A DNA stretch of 64,000 bases. Source: Bacteroidales bacterium (GTDB lineage Bacteria; Bacteroidota; Bacteroidia; Bacteroidales; F082). Position 1 is the first letter of the stretch; every line of letters starts with the position of its first letter. The position numbers and the translations under genes are program-made. The notes below the pieces were generated by a model. That model saw only the letters and a program-made list of their open reading frames with translations, ran no database searches and was not told the origin of the DNA. The DNA is taken from NCBI GenBank assembly GCA_016936505.1, contig JAFGXS010000005.1, positions 1-64,000 of the forward strand. The letters run 5' to 3'. Of the stretch, positions 33,530-43,768 are shown piece by piece.

Positions 33530-35320
33530 ATGGAAAACATCAGAAACTTTTGCATTATTGCCCATATTGATCACGGTAAGAGCACACTGGCCGACCGTTT
33601 GCTGGAATACACTGGTACTGTATCCGAACGCGAGCTTCAGGCCCAAGTACTGGATGATATGGATCTGGAACGCGAACGCGGCATTACCATTAAAAGTCAT
33701 GCCATCCAGATGGATTATGAGCTAGACAATAAAAAGTATGTTTTGAACCTGATTGATACTCCGGGACACGTCGATTTCTCCTATGAAGTTTCCCGTTCCA
33801 TAGCAGCCTGCGAAGGAGCGTTGTTAGTTGTTGATGCTACTCAGGGAATTCAGGCTCAGACAATCTCAAATTTATATCAGGCTATTGAACACGATCTGGA
33901 AATTATTCCAGTACTGAATAAAGTTGATCTCGACAATGCCATGCCTGAAGAAGTCAAGGATCAGATTGTTGATTTGCTGGGGTGCGATTACGAAGATATT
34001 TTAGAAGCAAGCGGTAAAACAGGATATGGTGTCGATAATGTTCTGGAAGCCATTATTCACAGAGTTCCGGCTCCTAAAGGCGATACTAAAGAACCTTTAC
34101 AGGCCCTGATCTTCGACTCGGTTTTTAATCCTTTCAGAGGTATTATTGCCTATTTCAGAATTATGAATGGCGAAATCAACAAAGGAGATCTGGTTAAATT
34201 TGTAAATACAGGCAAAGAATACAATGCTGATGAAATTGGCGTTTTACGCTTAAAACCTGAACCACGCAACAAAGTTAGCGCTGGAAATGTTGGATACATT
34301 ATTTCGGGTATCAAAGTTTCGAAAGAGGTTAAAGTAGGTGATACGATTACCCATGTGGAAAATCCTTGTAAAACAGCTATTGCAGGATTTGAAGATGTAA
34401 AACCCATGGTTTTTGCCGGAATCTATCCTGTTGAAGCTGATGATTATGAAGAACTTCGCGCAGCTATTGAAAAGTTACAGCTGAATGATGCTTCCCTCAC
34501 TTTTGAACCCGAATCATCTTTGGCTCTTGGATTTGGATTCCGTTGCGGTTTCCTCGGTTTGTTGCACATGGAAATCATTCAGGAGCGACTGGACCGTGAG
34601 TTCAACATGAACGTAATCACAACCATGCCCAACGTTTCGTACAGGGTTGTCACCAACCGGAAAGAAACTATTGAGGTTCACAACCCATCCGGTCTTCCCG
34701 AACAAAAATATGTTGATCATATTGAAGAGCCGTTTATTAAAGCGCAGATAATTACTCAGACTGAATACATCGGTCCTATTATGAAGCTCTGCCTTGATAA
34801 ACGAGGAGAATTAAGAAATCAGGTTTACCTGACTACCGGTAGAGTCGAGCTAACTTTAGATATGCCTTTGGGTGAAATTGTGTTCGACTTTTACGATAAA
34901 CTAAAAAGCATTTCAAAAGGATATGCTTCATTCGATTACCACATAGACAATTATCGTCCGGCCAAACTGGTGAAACTGGATATTCTGTTGAATGGAGAAC
35001 CTGTCGATGCCCTTTCAACATTGATTCACGAGGACAATGCCTATAGTTTTGGCAGAAGAATCTGTGTAAAGTTAAAGGATCTCATCCCCCGTCAGCAGTT
35101 CGACATTGCTGTTCAGGCCGCTATCGGAGCAAAAATTATTGCCCGTGAAACCATTAAAGCGGTTCGAAAAGATGTAACTGCTAAATGTTACGGCGGTGAT
35201 ATTTCACGTAAACGAAAACTACTGGAAAAGCAGAAAAAAGGTAAAAAACGCATGCGCCAGGTAGGAAATGTGGAGGTTCCACAACAAGCTTTCCTTGTAG
35301 TTTTACGTTTGAACGACTAA
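33530..35320 (+). CDS. lepA: Elongation factor 4 (LepA)
   Basis: A 596-residue translational GTPase that acts on stalled or mis-translocated ribosomes. The G domain starts at once with [19 protein letters not shown], and DTPGHVDF and NKVDL follow. The LepA-specific C-terminal domain is present ([15 protein letters not shown], then QKKGKKRMR). The chosen ATG gives the usual LepA N-terminus. The longer reading from 33479 would add 17 residues that include the promoter. The following ECF sigma gene starts 82 bases downstream with no evident terminator. Confidence 0.96.
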   Translation: MENIRNFCIIAHIDHGKSTLADRLLEYTGTVSERELQAQVLDDMDLERERGITIKSHAIQMDYELDNKKYVLNLIDTPGHVDFSYEVSRSIAACEGALLVVDATQGIQAQTISNLYQAIEHDLEIIPVLNKVDLDNAMPEEVKDQIVDLLGCDYEDILEASGKTGYGVDNVLEAIIHRVPAPKGDTKEPLQALIFDSVFNPFRGIIAYFRIMNGEINKGDLVKFVNTGKEYNADEIGVLRLKPEPRNKVSAGNVGYIISGIKVSKEVKVGDTITHVENPCKTAIAGFEDVKPMVFAGIYPVEADDYEELRAAIEKLQLNDASLTFEPESSLALGFGFRCGFLGLLHMEIIQERLDREFNMNVITTMPNVSYRVVTNRKETIEVHNPSGLPEQKYVDHIEEPFIKAQIITQTEYIGPIMKLCLDKRGELRNQVYLTTGRVELTLDMPLGEIVFDFYDKLKSISKGYASFDYHIDNYRPAKLVKLDILLNGEPVDALSTLIHEDNAYSFGRRICVKLKDLIPRQQFDIAVQAAIGAKIIARETIKAVRKDVTAKCYGGDISRKRKLLEKQKKGKKRMRQVGNVEVPQQAFLVVLRLND

Positions 35321-35402
35321 CTTATTTCAAATAAAATTCTTTTTTCCTGTAACTATACTGCCTGCTCTTCGTTATACCTATAAATGAGCAAAGCTTTACT
35401 GA

Positions 35403-35885
35403 ATGACCATTGGGGAATACAACCGTTGTGTAGATGATTATTCGGATGGACTGTACAGGTTCCTGTTGAAAAATCTGAAAGATGATGAATTAGCAAAGGA
35501 TCTGGTTCAGGAATCCTTCATGCGGCTTTGGACCAAACGAAAAGATATTGACCCTGCAAAAAGTAAGTCGTATTTGTTTACCGTTGGCTATCATGCTTCC
35601 ATCGACCATATAAGAAAGCACAGCAGAATGGAGGCTTTCTCAGAAAAACACGAAACAAAAGCTATACAGATCAATTATTCTGATGCCAAAGAAATTCTCG
35701 AAAAAGCAGTTGAATTGCTTCCCGAAGATCAGAAAGCTGTACTGATGCTCAGAGATTATGAAGGATATTCTTACAAAGAAATAGGTGAAATTACCAACCT
35801 GACGGAAAGCCAGGTGAAAGTATATATTTTCAGGGCTCGGGTATTTTTAAAGAAATACATTGTAAACCCTGATTATGTGATTTAG
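35403..35885 (+). CDS. ECF-type RNA polymerase sigma factor
   Basis: A 160-residue sigma factor with region 2 (YSDGLYRFLLKNLKDDELAKDLVQESFMRLW) and region 4 (LPEDQKAVLMLRDYEGYSYKEIGEITNL), and nothing else. This is the compact ECF layout common in Bacteroidota. It is followed directly by a single-pass membrane protein that is the likely anti-sigma factor, separated by two bases. Targets are unknown. Such pairs usually control envelope functions, but no SusC-type transducer is nearby, so this is not the FecI-FecR arrangement. Confidence 0.92.
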   Translation: MTIGEYNRCVDDYSDGLYRFLLKNLKDDELAKDLVQESFMRLWTKRKDIDPAKSKSYLFTVGYHASIDHIRKHSRMEAFSEKHETKAIQINYSDAKEILEKAVELLPEDQKAVLMLRDYEGYSYKEIGEITNLTESQVKVYIFRARVFLKKYIVNPDYVI

Positions 35886-35887
35886 TG

Positions 35888-36868
35888 ATGAAGATTACGA
35901 AAGAAAATTACGGCATTCTTGTCATCGATTATCTCGATGGAAACCTTTCTGCAAAGGATCAGGAAGCGCTGTTGCATTTTCTGGATGAACATCCTGATTT
36001 AAAAGAAGAAGTGGAACAACTAAACGAAGTTAATCTCAAAACTCCAGACACTTCTTTTCCCGGTAAAAATAAACTCAAAAAGCCAGAGCTTATTTCAGTC
36101 TCCGGAATTGACGAAAGCAATTATGAAGAGTTCTTATTGCTTGCTTTGGATCAGGAATTATCTGCTGAAGAAACTGAAAGTTTTTCGCTCTTCATGAAAA
36201 ACAACCCACAGCTAAAAACAGAACACGAAGAATTTTTCAAAACCAGGCTGATACCCGATACTTCAATTGTATATTCTTCAAAAGCACAACTCAGAAAAAA
36301 TATCAGCATTGGTCCTATTCTGTGGATGAGCAGTGTTGCAGCAGCAATTGCAGTACTGTTAGGCTGGCTCTTCTTTTTTAACAATAGTAACGACAGCGTT
36401 ACAAAACAGTTCCAACGAAACTCATTGGCTATTTTTGAAATGCCATTACAGTCCATACCCTTCAAAAATAATATTGCAAATCCTGAATTATTGCCCGGAC
36501 CAGAACCTAATAGACCATCTGCAACAACCCCAAAACCAACGGGCACATATTTAAGAAACCCCGTTTTGATTGCACAGTTATCGCCCAGAAACAACAAAAT
36601 CACTTTAATTTCCGGTGAAACACCTCAAATTGTTGCGGTTCAAAACACTACATTTTCCCATCAGGAAATTATGGCAAATACTAAACCACGAAAAAAGAAA
36701 CCCCATATTCTGCTTGCCATGCTGGAAGGCGGAGTGAAAGCCGTAAATTTTTTAACTGACAAGGATATGTTATTGGTTAAAACATACAATCAACAGGGGC
36801 AGTTAGTGCAATATCAGGTACTTGGTGATGATTTTAATTTTGACAAACAAATCAACGATAAGAAATAA
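35888..36868 (+). CDS. Anti-sigma-like single-pass membrane protein with a duplicated N-terminal domain
   Basis: A 326-residue protein with one hydrophobic helix at about residues 140-162, a cytosolic N-terminus and a periplasmic C-terminus. The N-terminus contains two copies of a helical module: ENYGILVIDYLDGNLSAKDQ near residue 6 and ESNYEEFLLLALDQELSAEE near residue 78. Both look like the zinc-free anti-sigma N-terminal fold that clamps ECF sigma. The C-terminal part is Pro/Asn-rich with no known domain. It uses the ATG at 35888. The gene ends at a bidirectional terminator. Confidence 0.7.
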   Translation: MKITKENYGILVIDYLDGNLSAKDQEALLHFLDEHPDLKEEVEQLNEVNLKTPDTSFPGKNKLKKPELISVSGIDESNYEEFLLLALDQELSAEETESFSLFMKNNPQLKTEHEEFFKTRLIPDTSIVYSSKAQLRKNISIGPILWMSSVAAAIAVLLGWLFFFNNSNDSVTKQFQRNSLAIFEMPLQSIPFKNNIANPELLPGPEPNRPSATTPKPTGTYLRNPVLIAQLSPRNNKITLISGETPQIVAVQNTTFSHQEIMANTKPRKKKPHILLAMLEGGVKAVNFLTDKDMLLVKTYNQQGQLVQYQVLGDDFNFDKQINDKK

Positions 36869-36897
36869 AAAAAGGGAGCCAATTGGCTCCCTTTTTT
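36867..36897. terminator. Bidirectional intrinsic terminator
   Basis: GGGAGCCAATTGGCTCCC (36874-36891) is a perfect palindrome flanked by seven A and six T, serving both the sigma/anti-sigma genes and the convergent Fe-S oxidoreductase. Confidence 0.9.
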
Positions 36898-36911
36898 GTA
36901 TTCAAGAACTT

Positions 36912-38987
36912 CTATAATCCCAAACTGATTGAAACCAGCTCGGCAATGTCATAGTTCTTTACTTCTTCTTCTTTATTCTTGTATTTAATTCCGTCTGTCA
37001 TCATGGTCATACAGAAAGGACAGGAAGTACAAATAATGCTGGCACCTGTTTCCAAAGCCTGTTCGGTGCGTTCAATAAACACTTCCTTATCGCCTTTCTC
37101 TGCTTCTTTAAACATTTGTCCGCCACCGGCACCGCAACACATTGCAAAACTGCGGTTCTTTTCCATCTCAACTTTTACAGAAGGAATAGCTTTCAAAATA
37201 TCGCGGGGAGCATCATATTCTCCATTACCTCTTCCCAGATAACAAGGATCGTGGTAAGTAATTTTTTGTCCGGCAAACTTGTCGCTGTTTATAGTCAGCT
37301 TACCTTCGTCAATAGCTTTTTGCAGGAACTGTGTATGATGCTGAACTTCATAATTGCCTCCTAAATCGCAATATTCATTCTTCATGGTATTGAAATCATG
37401 CGGATCGCAGGTGACTATCTTGTTCACTTCATAACCGTTCATCACTTCAATATTGGTCATCGCCTGCATTTGATAAAGCATTTCATTACCTGCACGACGG
37501 GCCACATCACCACTGTCGCTTTCCTCGGTTCCCAACACGGCATAATCCACTTTCAAATAATTCAGAATTTTAACAAATTCACGAATTACTTTTTTGTAAC
37601 GATCGTCAATTGCTCCTGCAGAACCCACCCAAAATAAATATTCAGGTTTTTCATTGTTGGCAAACTTATCGGCCATCAAAGGAACTTCCAGGCCTTCTGC
37701 CCACAACATACGATCATCCTGAGCAAATTGCCACGGAGCACCGTTGTTCTCAATATTTGCAAACATGGTATTCAGTTCAGCCGGTGCTTTTGACTCTTCC
37801 ATCACCAGATAACGGCGGGCTTCCAAAATAATTGACGGCTGATTAATGTTAATCGGACATTCCTGTGCACAGGCATTACACATGGTACAGGCCCACAATT
37901 CTTCTTCGGTAAGATAGTCCATAACCAAATGTTTTCCATCGTCAAATTCTTTACCCTCTTTTACCAGTCCCGGACCTTTTTCTTTCATTCGGGCACGCGT
38001 GTTCATCATTACTTTACGCGGCGACAATAACTTTCCGGTAATATTTGCAGGACAAACCGAAGTACAGCGTCCGCATTCGGTACAAGCCAGCGAATTAAAA
38101 TAATTTACCCAGTTCAAATCATCCACATCCAGCGCACCAAAACGTTCTACCGTTTCTTCTTCTGTATTTTCATCAAAAGTTGCATTGGGGTCAAGCATCA
38201 CTTTTACCTCTTTGGTAATATTATCCATATTTTCGATATATCCCAAAGGTTCAACTTTACTTACAAACACATTCGGAACTGACATAAACACATGGAAGTG
38301 TTTTGAATAAGGAAGAATATTCGCAAAAATGAAAATCAGTAAAATATGTGTCCACCAGTTAATTTGATACCACATCCAAGCCTGTTCAACCGTCATGCTC
38401 GAAAATAATCCAACCAGATAATGACTGATCGGATACAGGCCTTCTACCTGGGTTCCTGTTAAAGCAGCCCATTTCAGATAAAACGTGTTCATACCCAACA
38501 ACGAAACCATCAAAACAAAAATGATGGTCAGAGCCAGAACGGCATCATACTCTGAAACCGGTTTCATTTCCACACCCGAGAAACGTTTCACGTGCAAAAT
38601 CAGGCGACGGGCAAGGAAAATGATCATAGCTACCAAAATGATTAAAGCAAATACATCGCCGAAGGCCATCAGAGAACTATAGACAACGCCTAAAACACTG
38701 AAGACTTTCTCGTGACCGCTTAATCCGTCAACTACCATTTCGATACTACCGAACAAAATGATCATAAAACCCCAAAAGACCAAGGCATGAACCAGCCCAA
38801 TTACAGGACGACGAAAAATTTTTACCTGAAAACCTGCCACATCCAGAGTATTCCACAACCTTTTCCCGATGTTTTTCAGAGGCTTTCTTTTAGTAAACTT
38901 AAAATACTTAAAATAGCGCTGAATACTAAAAGTGAACACCCCGAGCGTGATCAGCAGTGCAACTAAAAATACGATTTGCTTTATCAT
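36912..38987 (-). CDS. Membrane Fe-S oxidoreductase (HdrDE-like, CCG domain); candidate ETF:menaquinone oxidoreductase
   Basis: A 691-residue protein combining a six-helix NarI/HdrE-type cytochrome b domain (residues about 1-240), two [4Fe-4S] ferredoxin motifs (CTECGRCTSVCP and CTMCNACAQECP) and a C-terminal CCG cysteine-rich region with MCCGAGGG and TSCPFC. This is the architecture of the membrane ETF:menaquinone oxidoreductases (EMO) of anaerobic bacteria, which move electrons between EtfAB and quinone. It is divergent from icmF, and its upstream region has the same palindrome found before etfBA, which supports that role. I start at MIKQIVFL (38987) rather than a start 7 codons upstream. 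Other quinone-linked roles remain possible. Confidence 0.85.
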   Translation of the reverse strand: MIKQIVFLVALLITLGVFTFSIQRYFKYFKFTKRKPLKNIGKRLWNTLDVAGFQVKIFRRPVIGLVHALVFWGFMIILFGSIEMVVDGLSGHEKVFSVLGVVYSSLMAFGDVFALIILVAMIIFLARRLILHVKRFSGVEMKPVSEYDAVLALTIIFVLMVSLLGMNTFYLKWAALTGTQVEGLYPISHYLVGLFSSMTVEQAWMWYQINWWTHILLIFIFANILPYSKHFHVFMSVPNVFVSKVEPLGYIENMDNITKEVKVMLDPNATFDENTEEETVERFGALDVDDLNWVNYFNSLACTECGRCTSVCPANITGKLLSPRKVMMNTRARMKEKGPGLVKEGKEFDDGKHLVMDYLTEEELWACTMCNACAQECPININQPSIILEARRYLVMEESKAPAELNTMFANIENNGAPWQFAQDDRMLWAEGLEVPLMADKFANNEKPEYLFWVGSAGAIDDRYKKVIREFVKILNYLKVDYAVLGTEESDSGDVARRAGNEMLYQMQAMTNIEVMNGYEVNKIVTCDPHDFNTMKNEYCDLGGNYEVQHHTQFLQKAIDEGKLTINSDKFAGQKITYHDPCYLGRGNGEYDAPRDILKAIPSVKVEMEKNRSFAMCCGAGGGQMFKEAEKGDKEVFIERTEQALETGASIICTSCPFCMTMMTDGIKYKNKEEEVKNYDIAELVSISLGL

Positions 38988-39061
38988 AATGTTATAGTTT
39001 AGATTCAAAAAATCGAAGTTACAATTTTAATAAATATCTTGTTAAGAATGAATATAAATAT

Positions 39062-39073
39062 TACGCATGCGTA
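39062..39073. promoter_or_regulatory. Perfect palindrome TACGCATGCGTA between the Fe-S oxidoreductase and icmF
   Basis: A 12-base exact palindrome within AATATTACGCATGCGTA. The 17-base string AATATTACGCATGC[G/A]TA recurs at 61013-61029 upstream of etfBA. It lies 74 bases from the oxidoreductase ATG and 128 from the icmF ATG. The form is typical of TetR-type operators. No such regulator is encoded in the window. Confidence 0.65.
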
Positions 39074-39172
39074 GTAAAATTATTGAAAGATAATTTACAG
39101 TGCAAACCTTTGAAATAAGGCATTTCAAAACAATTATGAGTTATTCAGAACCAACCTGATAACACTTTTCAT

Positions 39173-39180
39173 TATATTTG
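39173..39180 (+). promoter_or_regulatory. -7 element TATATTTG of icmF
   Basis: Matches TAnnTTTG and lies 21 bases before the icmF ATG. A matching -33 TTTG is not evident. Confidence 0.5.
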
Positions 39181-39201
39181 CGCATCTTAAAAATTGCCAT
39201 T

Positions 39202-42200
39202 ATGCAGGTTCCTAAAATCTATCACCCTGAAAATCATATCAGAATAGTAACTGCAGCTTCTTTATTCGACGGACACGATGCCGCCATTAACGTCATGCGC
39301 AGAATCATTCAGAACACCGGTGCCGAAGTAATTCATTTGGGTCATAACCGCTCGGTTCATGAAATAGTCAATACTGCCATGCAGGAAGATGTGCAAGCCA
39401 TTGCCATTACTTCTTATCAGGGTGGCCACATGGAATTCTTCAAGTACATGTACGATATGTTGAAGGAAAACGGATTTGGCCATATCAAGATTTTTGGTGG
39501 TGGTGGTGGTGTGATCCTTCCTAAAGAGATTGAAGAATTACATGCATATGGAATAACAAGAATTTATTCACCTGATGATGGCATGGAAATGGGGCTTCAA
39601 GGCATGATTAACGATCTGATAGAAAAATCGGACTTCCCCACCGGAAATGATATTCAGGTTACGATTGAAGACATAAAAAACAAAAACTACAGGGCCATTT
39701 CGCGCCTGATTTCTGCTGCTGAGAATTACCGGGAAAAGGTTGAAGAACTCATTAATCAGTGTGCCAGGGAAAAAGAAAAATCACATACTCCTGTATTAGG
39801 GATTACCGGAACCGGTGGTGCCGGAAAATCTTCGCTTGTAGATGAAATTGTACGCAGGTTCCTGAATGATTTTCCTGATAAGACCATTGCTATTGTTTCT
39901 GTTGATCCATCCAAAAGAAAATCGGGAGGAGCCTTGCTGGGAGACCGGATTCGCATGAATTCCATCGACCATCCCAATGTTTATATGCGTTCACTGGCAA
40001 CCAGAGAATCCAACCTTTCCATTTCAAAATATGTGAAAGATGCTGAGATCATTGTGCAGGCAGCAGGTTTCGATCTTATCGTTCTGGAAACTTCGGGAAT
40101 CGGGCAGTCGGATACAGCCATTGTAGATCATAGCGACCTTTCCATGTACGTTATGACCCCGGAATACGGTGCCGCAAGCCAGTTGGAAAAAATTGACATG
40201 CTGGATTATGCCGATATTATTGCACTGAACAAGTTCGACAAACGCGGTGCACAGGACGCTCTGCGCGATGTACAAAAACAGTTTCAAAGAAACCATTTGC
40301 TTTTCGAACACAATGTGGAAGAGATGCCTGTTTACGGAACCACAGCTTCACAGTTTAATGATATGGGAACCAATGAGCTTTATGTTGCGTTGCTCAATAA
40401 AATCAAAGAGAGAACAGGGGTTTCCTTTGACTTGGAAGACAGGCAGCAAAAAATCACTGAAAAGATTCATATTATTCCACCCAATCGTGTTCGTTACCTT
40501 TCTGAAATTGCCGACACGGTTCGGCAATACAACCAGTGGACTAATGATCAGTCTGACATTGCCCAGCGTTTGTTTAGTCTGAACCAGTCGATTAACGAGA
40601 TGAAACGCGTTGGTGACAGTGAAACAGAAGAAAAGCTTAAAGCAGCTTACGAAAAACTGGTTAAGGAACTGGACCCGAAAAACCTGCAGATTATTCAAGC
40701 CTGGGACGAAAAGAAACAAGCCTATGCGGCAGATGTTTTCCATACCCAGGTAAGAGATAAAGACATTCAGACCATAACCTATGTTGAAACGCTTTCGCAA
40801 AATAAGATTCCAAAAATAAGTCTGCCTAAATTCAAAAGCTGGGGTGAAATTCTGAAATGGGTTTTGTCAGAAAATGTGCCAGGAGAATTTCCTTATGCTG
40901 CAGGCGTTTTCCCGTTTAAGCGTGAAGGAGAAGATCCAACCCGTATGTTTGCCGGTGAGGGCGGGCCAGAAAGAACAAACCGCCGTTTTCATTATGTATC
41001 CAAAGGAATGCCTGCCAAAAGGCTTTCCACCGCTTTCGACTCGGTAACATTATACGGCGAAGACCCGGATCGAAGACCTGATATTTACGGGAAAATAGGC
41101 AACTCCGGCGTTTCTATTGCTTGTCTCGACGATGCCAAGAAACTATATTCGGGTTTTAACCTGGCCGATCCCAAAACCTCTGTTTCCATGACCATCAACG
41201 GCCCGGCTCCTACTTTAGTAGCTTATTTTATGAACGCTGCCGTTGATCAGCAATGCGAGCTGTACATCCGCGAAAACGGTTTGGTTGAGGAAGTGGAAAT
41301 GATCATCGATAAAATCTACAAAGAAAGAGGCACCGAACGTCCCGGATATCAGGGCAACCTTCCGGAAGGTAATGATGGTTTGGGTTTATTATTACTGGGC
41401 GTTACCGGTGATATGGTATTACCAAAAGATATTTATGACCACATAAAAAAAGAAACCTTACGTAAAGTTCGGGGTACTGTTCAAGCCGATATTCTAAAAG
41501 AAGACCAGGCACAAAACACCTGTATTTTTTCTACCGATTTCTCACTGAAACTAATGGGCGACATCCAGGAATATTTCATCGAAAAGGATGTAAGAAACTT
41601 CTACAGTGTTTCCATTTCTGGTTACCACATTGCCGAAGCCGGTGCCAATCCCATTTCACAGCTGGCATTCACATTAGCCAACGGATTCACCTACGTTGAA
41701 TATTACAAGTCGAGGGGTATGGATGTAAACAAATTTGCTCCAAACCTTTCCTTTTTCTTCTCCAATGGCGTCGACCCTGAATACGCAGTTATTGGCCGCG
41801 TAGCCCGATTGATTTGGGCTAAAGCCATGAAACTGAAATACCATGCCAACGACCGGGCACAGAAACTGAAATACCATATTCAGACCTCAGGCCGTTCGTT
41901 GCACGCCCAGGAAATCGAGTTCAACGATATCCGCACAACTTTACAGGCGTTGTACGCCATTTACGACAATTGCAACTCGTTGCACACTAACGCTTACGAC
42001 GAAGCCATTACAACACCTACCGAAGAATCGGTTCGCAGAGCCATTGCTATTCAACTCATCATTAACCAGGAGTTAGGTTTGGCTAAGAACCAGAACCCGT
42101 TGCAAGGTTCATTTATTATTGAAGAACTCACCCGGCTGGTGGAAGAAGCTATTTTGCCTGAGTTCGACAAAATAACCGAACGCGGTGGTGTGCTGGGAGC

Positions 42201-42570
42201 TATGGAAACCATGTACCAGCGCAGTAAAATCCAGGAAGAATCGTTGTATTACGAGAACCAAAAGCACAGCGGAAAACTACCTATTGTCGGGGTAAACACT
42301 TTCCTTACCGGAAAAACATCCCACACAGTTATCCCCAACGAAATCATTAGGGCAACCACCGAAGAAAAGGAATACCAGATCCACATGCTGAAACAACTGC
42401 ACAAAACATGGGAAGATGAAACGCAACATCAGCTTCACAAACTGCAACAGGCAGCGGTTCAGAACAAAAACATTTTCGAACAGCTTATGGAAGTGGCTAA
42501 ATATGCATCTATTGGTCAGATCACCAATGCTTTGTTTAGTGTAGGCGGACAATATCGCAGAAATATGTAG
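39202..42570 (+). CDS. icmF: Fused isobutyryl-CoA mutase with G-protein chaperone (IcmF)
   Basis: A 1122-residue B12 enzyme that interconverts isobutyryl-CoA and n-butyryl-CoA. Domains run in IcmF order: B12-binding domain first (SLFDGHDAA, residues about 15-150), then a MeaB-like GTPase (P-loop GTGGAGKSS near 205), a linker and the mutase barrel ([16 protein letters not shown] near 595). The Phe in NRRFHY and the Gln in [10 protein letters not shown] agree with the Phe/Gln pair reported for isobutyryl rather than methylmalonyl or pivalyl substrates. I use the ATG at 39202. Butyrate kinase lies 46 bases downstream. The gene order supports C4 branched-chain acid metabolism. Confidence 0.94.
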   Translation: MQVPKIYHPENHIRIVTAASLFDGHDAAINVMRRIIQNTGAEVIHLGHNRSVHEIVNTAMQEDVQAIAITSYQGGHMEFFKYMYDMLKENGFGHIKIFGGGGGVILPKEIEELHAYGITRIYSPDDGMEMGLQGMINDLIEKSDFPTGNDIQVTIEDIKNKNYRAISRLISAAENYREKVEELINQCAREKEKSHTPVLGITGTGGAGKSSLVDEIVRRFLNDFPDKTIAIVSVDPSKRKSGGALLGDRIRMNSIDHPNVYMRSLATRESNLSISKYVKDAEIIVQAAGFDLIVLETSGIGQSDTAIVDHSDLSMYVMTPEYGAASQLEKIDMLDYADIIALNKFDKRGAQDALRDVQKQFQRNHLLFEHNVEEMPVYGTTASQFNDMGTNELYVALLNKIKERTGVSFDLEDRQQKITEKIHIIPPNRVRYLSEIADTVRQYNQWTNDQSDIAQRLFSLNQSINEMKRVGDSETEEKLKAAYEKLVKELDPKNLQIIQAWDEKKQAYAADVFHTQVRDKDIQTITYVETLSQNKIPKISLPKFKSWGEILKWVLSENVPGEFPYAAGVFPFKREGEDPTRMFAGEGGPERTNRRFHYVSKGMPAKRLSTAFDSVTLYGEDPDRRPDIYGKIGNSGVSIACLDDAKKLYSGFNLADPKTSVSMTINGPAPTLVAYFMNAAVDQQCELYIRENGLVEEVEMIIDKIYKERGTERPGYQGNLPEGNDGLGLLLLGVTGDMVLPKDIYDHIKKETLRKVRGTVQADILKEDQAQNTCIFSTDFSLKLMGDIQEYFIEKDVRNFYSVSISGYHIAEAGANPISQLAFTLANGFTYVEYYKSRGMDVNKFAPNLSFFFSNGVDPEYAVIGRVARLIWAKAMKLKYHANDRAQKLKYHIQTSGRSLHAQEIEFNDIRTTLQALYAIYDNCNSLHTNAYDEAITTPTEESVRRAIAIQLIINQELGLAKNQNPLQGSFIIEELTRLVEEAILPEFDKITERGGVLGAMETMYQRSKIQEESLYYENQKHSGKLPIVGVNTFLTGKTSHTVIPNEIIRATTEEKEYQIHMLKQLHKTWEDETQHQLHKLQQAAVQNKNIFEQLMEVAKYASIGQITNALFSVGGQYRRNM

Positions 42571-42616
42571 TGGTTTTGTTTTCATTTACTAACTTTACCC
42601 TGCAAAAACAATTGTC

Positions 42617-43693
42617 ATGATCAATAAGTGTATTCTTGTTATCTATCCTGAGGTTCATGAAACCAGAATAGGAATTTACCGCAATATGGACCCGGTTTTT
42701 CTGAAAACCATCCGCCACAACGATGAAGATTTGGCCGCGTTTTCTTCCGTCCCCGAACAAAAGACCTTTCGCAAGGATGCCATTCTGAAAGAATTGAAAC
42801 GCAACGACCTCCGGCTCGAAAACATTGCCGTGGTAATGGGCAGAAGCGGCATGGTAAAACCTGTTTCGCAGGGTGTTTTTGAGATCAATAACACCATGAT
42901 TAATGACCTTACCGTTGGCGTGATGGGAATGCACGAAACCAATCTTGGTGGACTTATTGCTTTTGATCTGGCCAATGAATTGGGCGTAAAAGCTTACATG
43001 GCCAACCCCGTAGTAGTGGATGAACTCACCGATTTAGCCCGTGTAACCGGCCACCCCATGTTCGAACGCAAATCAATCTTTCATGCTTTGAACCACAAAC
43101 ATGTGGCCTGTAAATATTCAAAATCGGTTCATAAAAAATACACCGACCTCAACCTGATTGTTTGTCATGTGGGGAGTGGCGGAGTTTCTATCGGAGCTCA
43201 CCAGAAAGGTAAAGTTGTGGATGTGAACCAGGCTTTCGACGGCGGTGGCCCATTTTCTATTCGCAGAACAGGCACTTTGCCCATGGGGCAGCTGGTTCAC
43301 CTTTGCTTCAGCGGAAAATATACTGAACAGGAAGTTATGGAAATGATTACCTCAAAGGGAGGGTATTTCGCTTATCTGGGAACCGACAATGTTAATGCCA
43401 TCAACCGCATGATTGCCGAAGGCGACGAAAAGGCACGGTTTATTTCGATGGCGCTGGCCTATGCCGTTTCAAAAGAAATAGCCTCTCATTATGCCACATT
43501 AGAAGGAAAAGTGGATGCTATTATTCTTACCGGACTTATTTTCGACAGCGAACTGTTCCTCGAAGATGTGAAAAACCGTGTTGGTGGCATTGCACCCATT
43601 GCCCTCTACCCTTCTGTTAACGACCTTGAAGCACTGGCCAGTTATGGACTGGGAATTCTGAAAGGAGAAGTAACGCTAAAAGAATACATTTAG
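42617..43693 (+). CDS. buk: Butyrate kinase (possibly acting on isobutyrate)
   Basis: A 358-residue acetokinase-family enzyme that transfers phosphate between butyryl phosphate and ADP. It has the Buk motifs VCHVGSGGVSIGAHQKG, FDGGGPFSIRRTG and the C-terminal AIILTGLIFDSELF. No phosphotransbutyrylase gene is adjacent. It follows icmF closely on the same strand, suggesting that the mutase product (n-butyryl-CoA or isobutyryl-CoA) is converted to or from the free acid here for ATP. Branched-chain kinases are very similar, so substrate choice between butyrate and isobutyrate is open. Confidence 0.92.
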   Translation: MINKCILVIYPEVHETRIGIYRNMDPVFLKTIRHNDEDLAAFSSVPEQKTFRKDAILKELKRNDLRLENIAVVMGRSGMVKPVSQGVFEINNTMINDLTVGVMGMHETNLGGLIAFDLANELGVKAYMANPVVVDELTDLARVTGHPMFERKSIFHALNHKHVACKYSKSVHKKYTDLNLIVCHVGSGGVSIGAHQKGKVVDVNQAFDGGGPFSIRRTGTLPMGQLVHLCFSGKYTEQEVMEMITSKGGYFAYLGTDNVNAINRMIAEGDEKARFISMALAYAVSKEIASHYATLEGKVDAIILTGLIFDSELFLEDVKNRVGGIAPIALYPSVNDLEALASYGLGILKGEVTLKEYI

Positions 43694-43737
43694 GATATTT
43701 TAACCGAACACGTTTTTTATAACCTGCTCAATTTGGC

Positions 43738-43745
43738 TACTTTTG
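43738..43745 (+). promoter_or_regulatory. -7 element TACTTTTG of the MFS exporter
   Basis: Matches TAnnTTTG and lies 23 bases before the ATG at 43769, implying the exporter can be transcribed apart from icmF-buk. Confidence 0.4.
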
Positions 43746-43768
43746 CCATTATTTTGAAATACAGGTGC

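Noticed and set aside
39202-42570. Methylmalonyl-CoA mutase
   Set aside because: The domain order (B12 domain, GTPase, mutase in one chain) and the Phe/Gln active-site residues fit IcmF instead.
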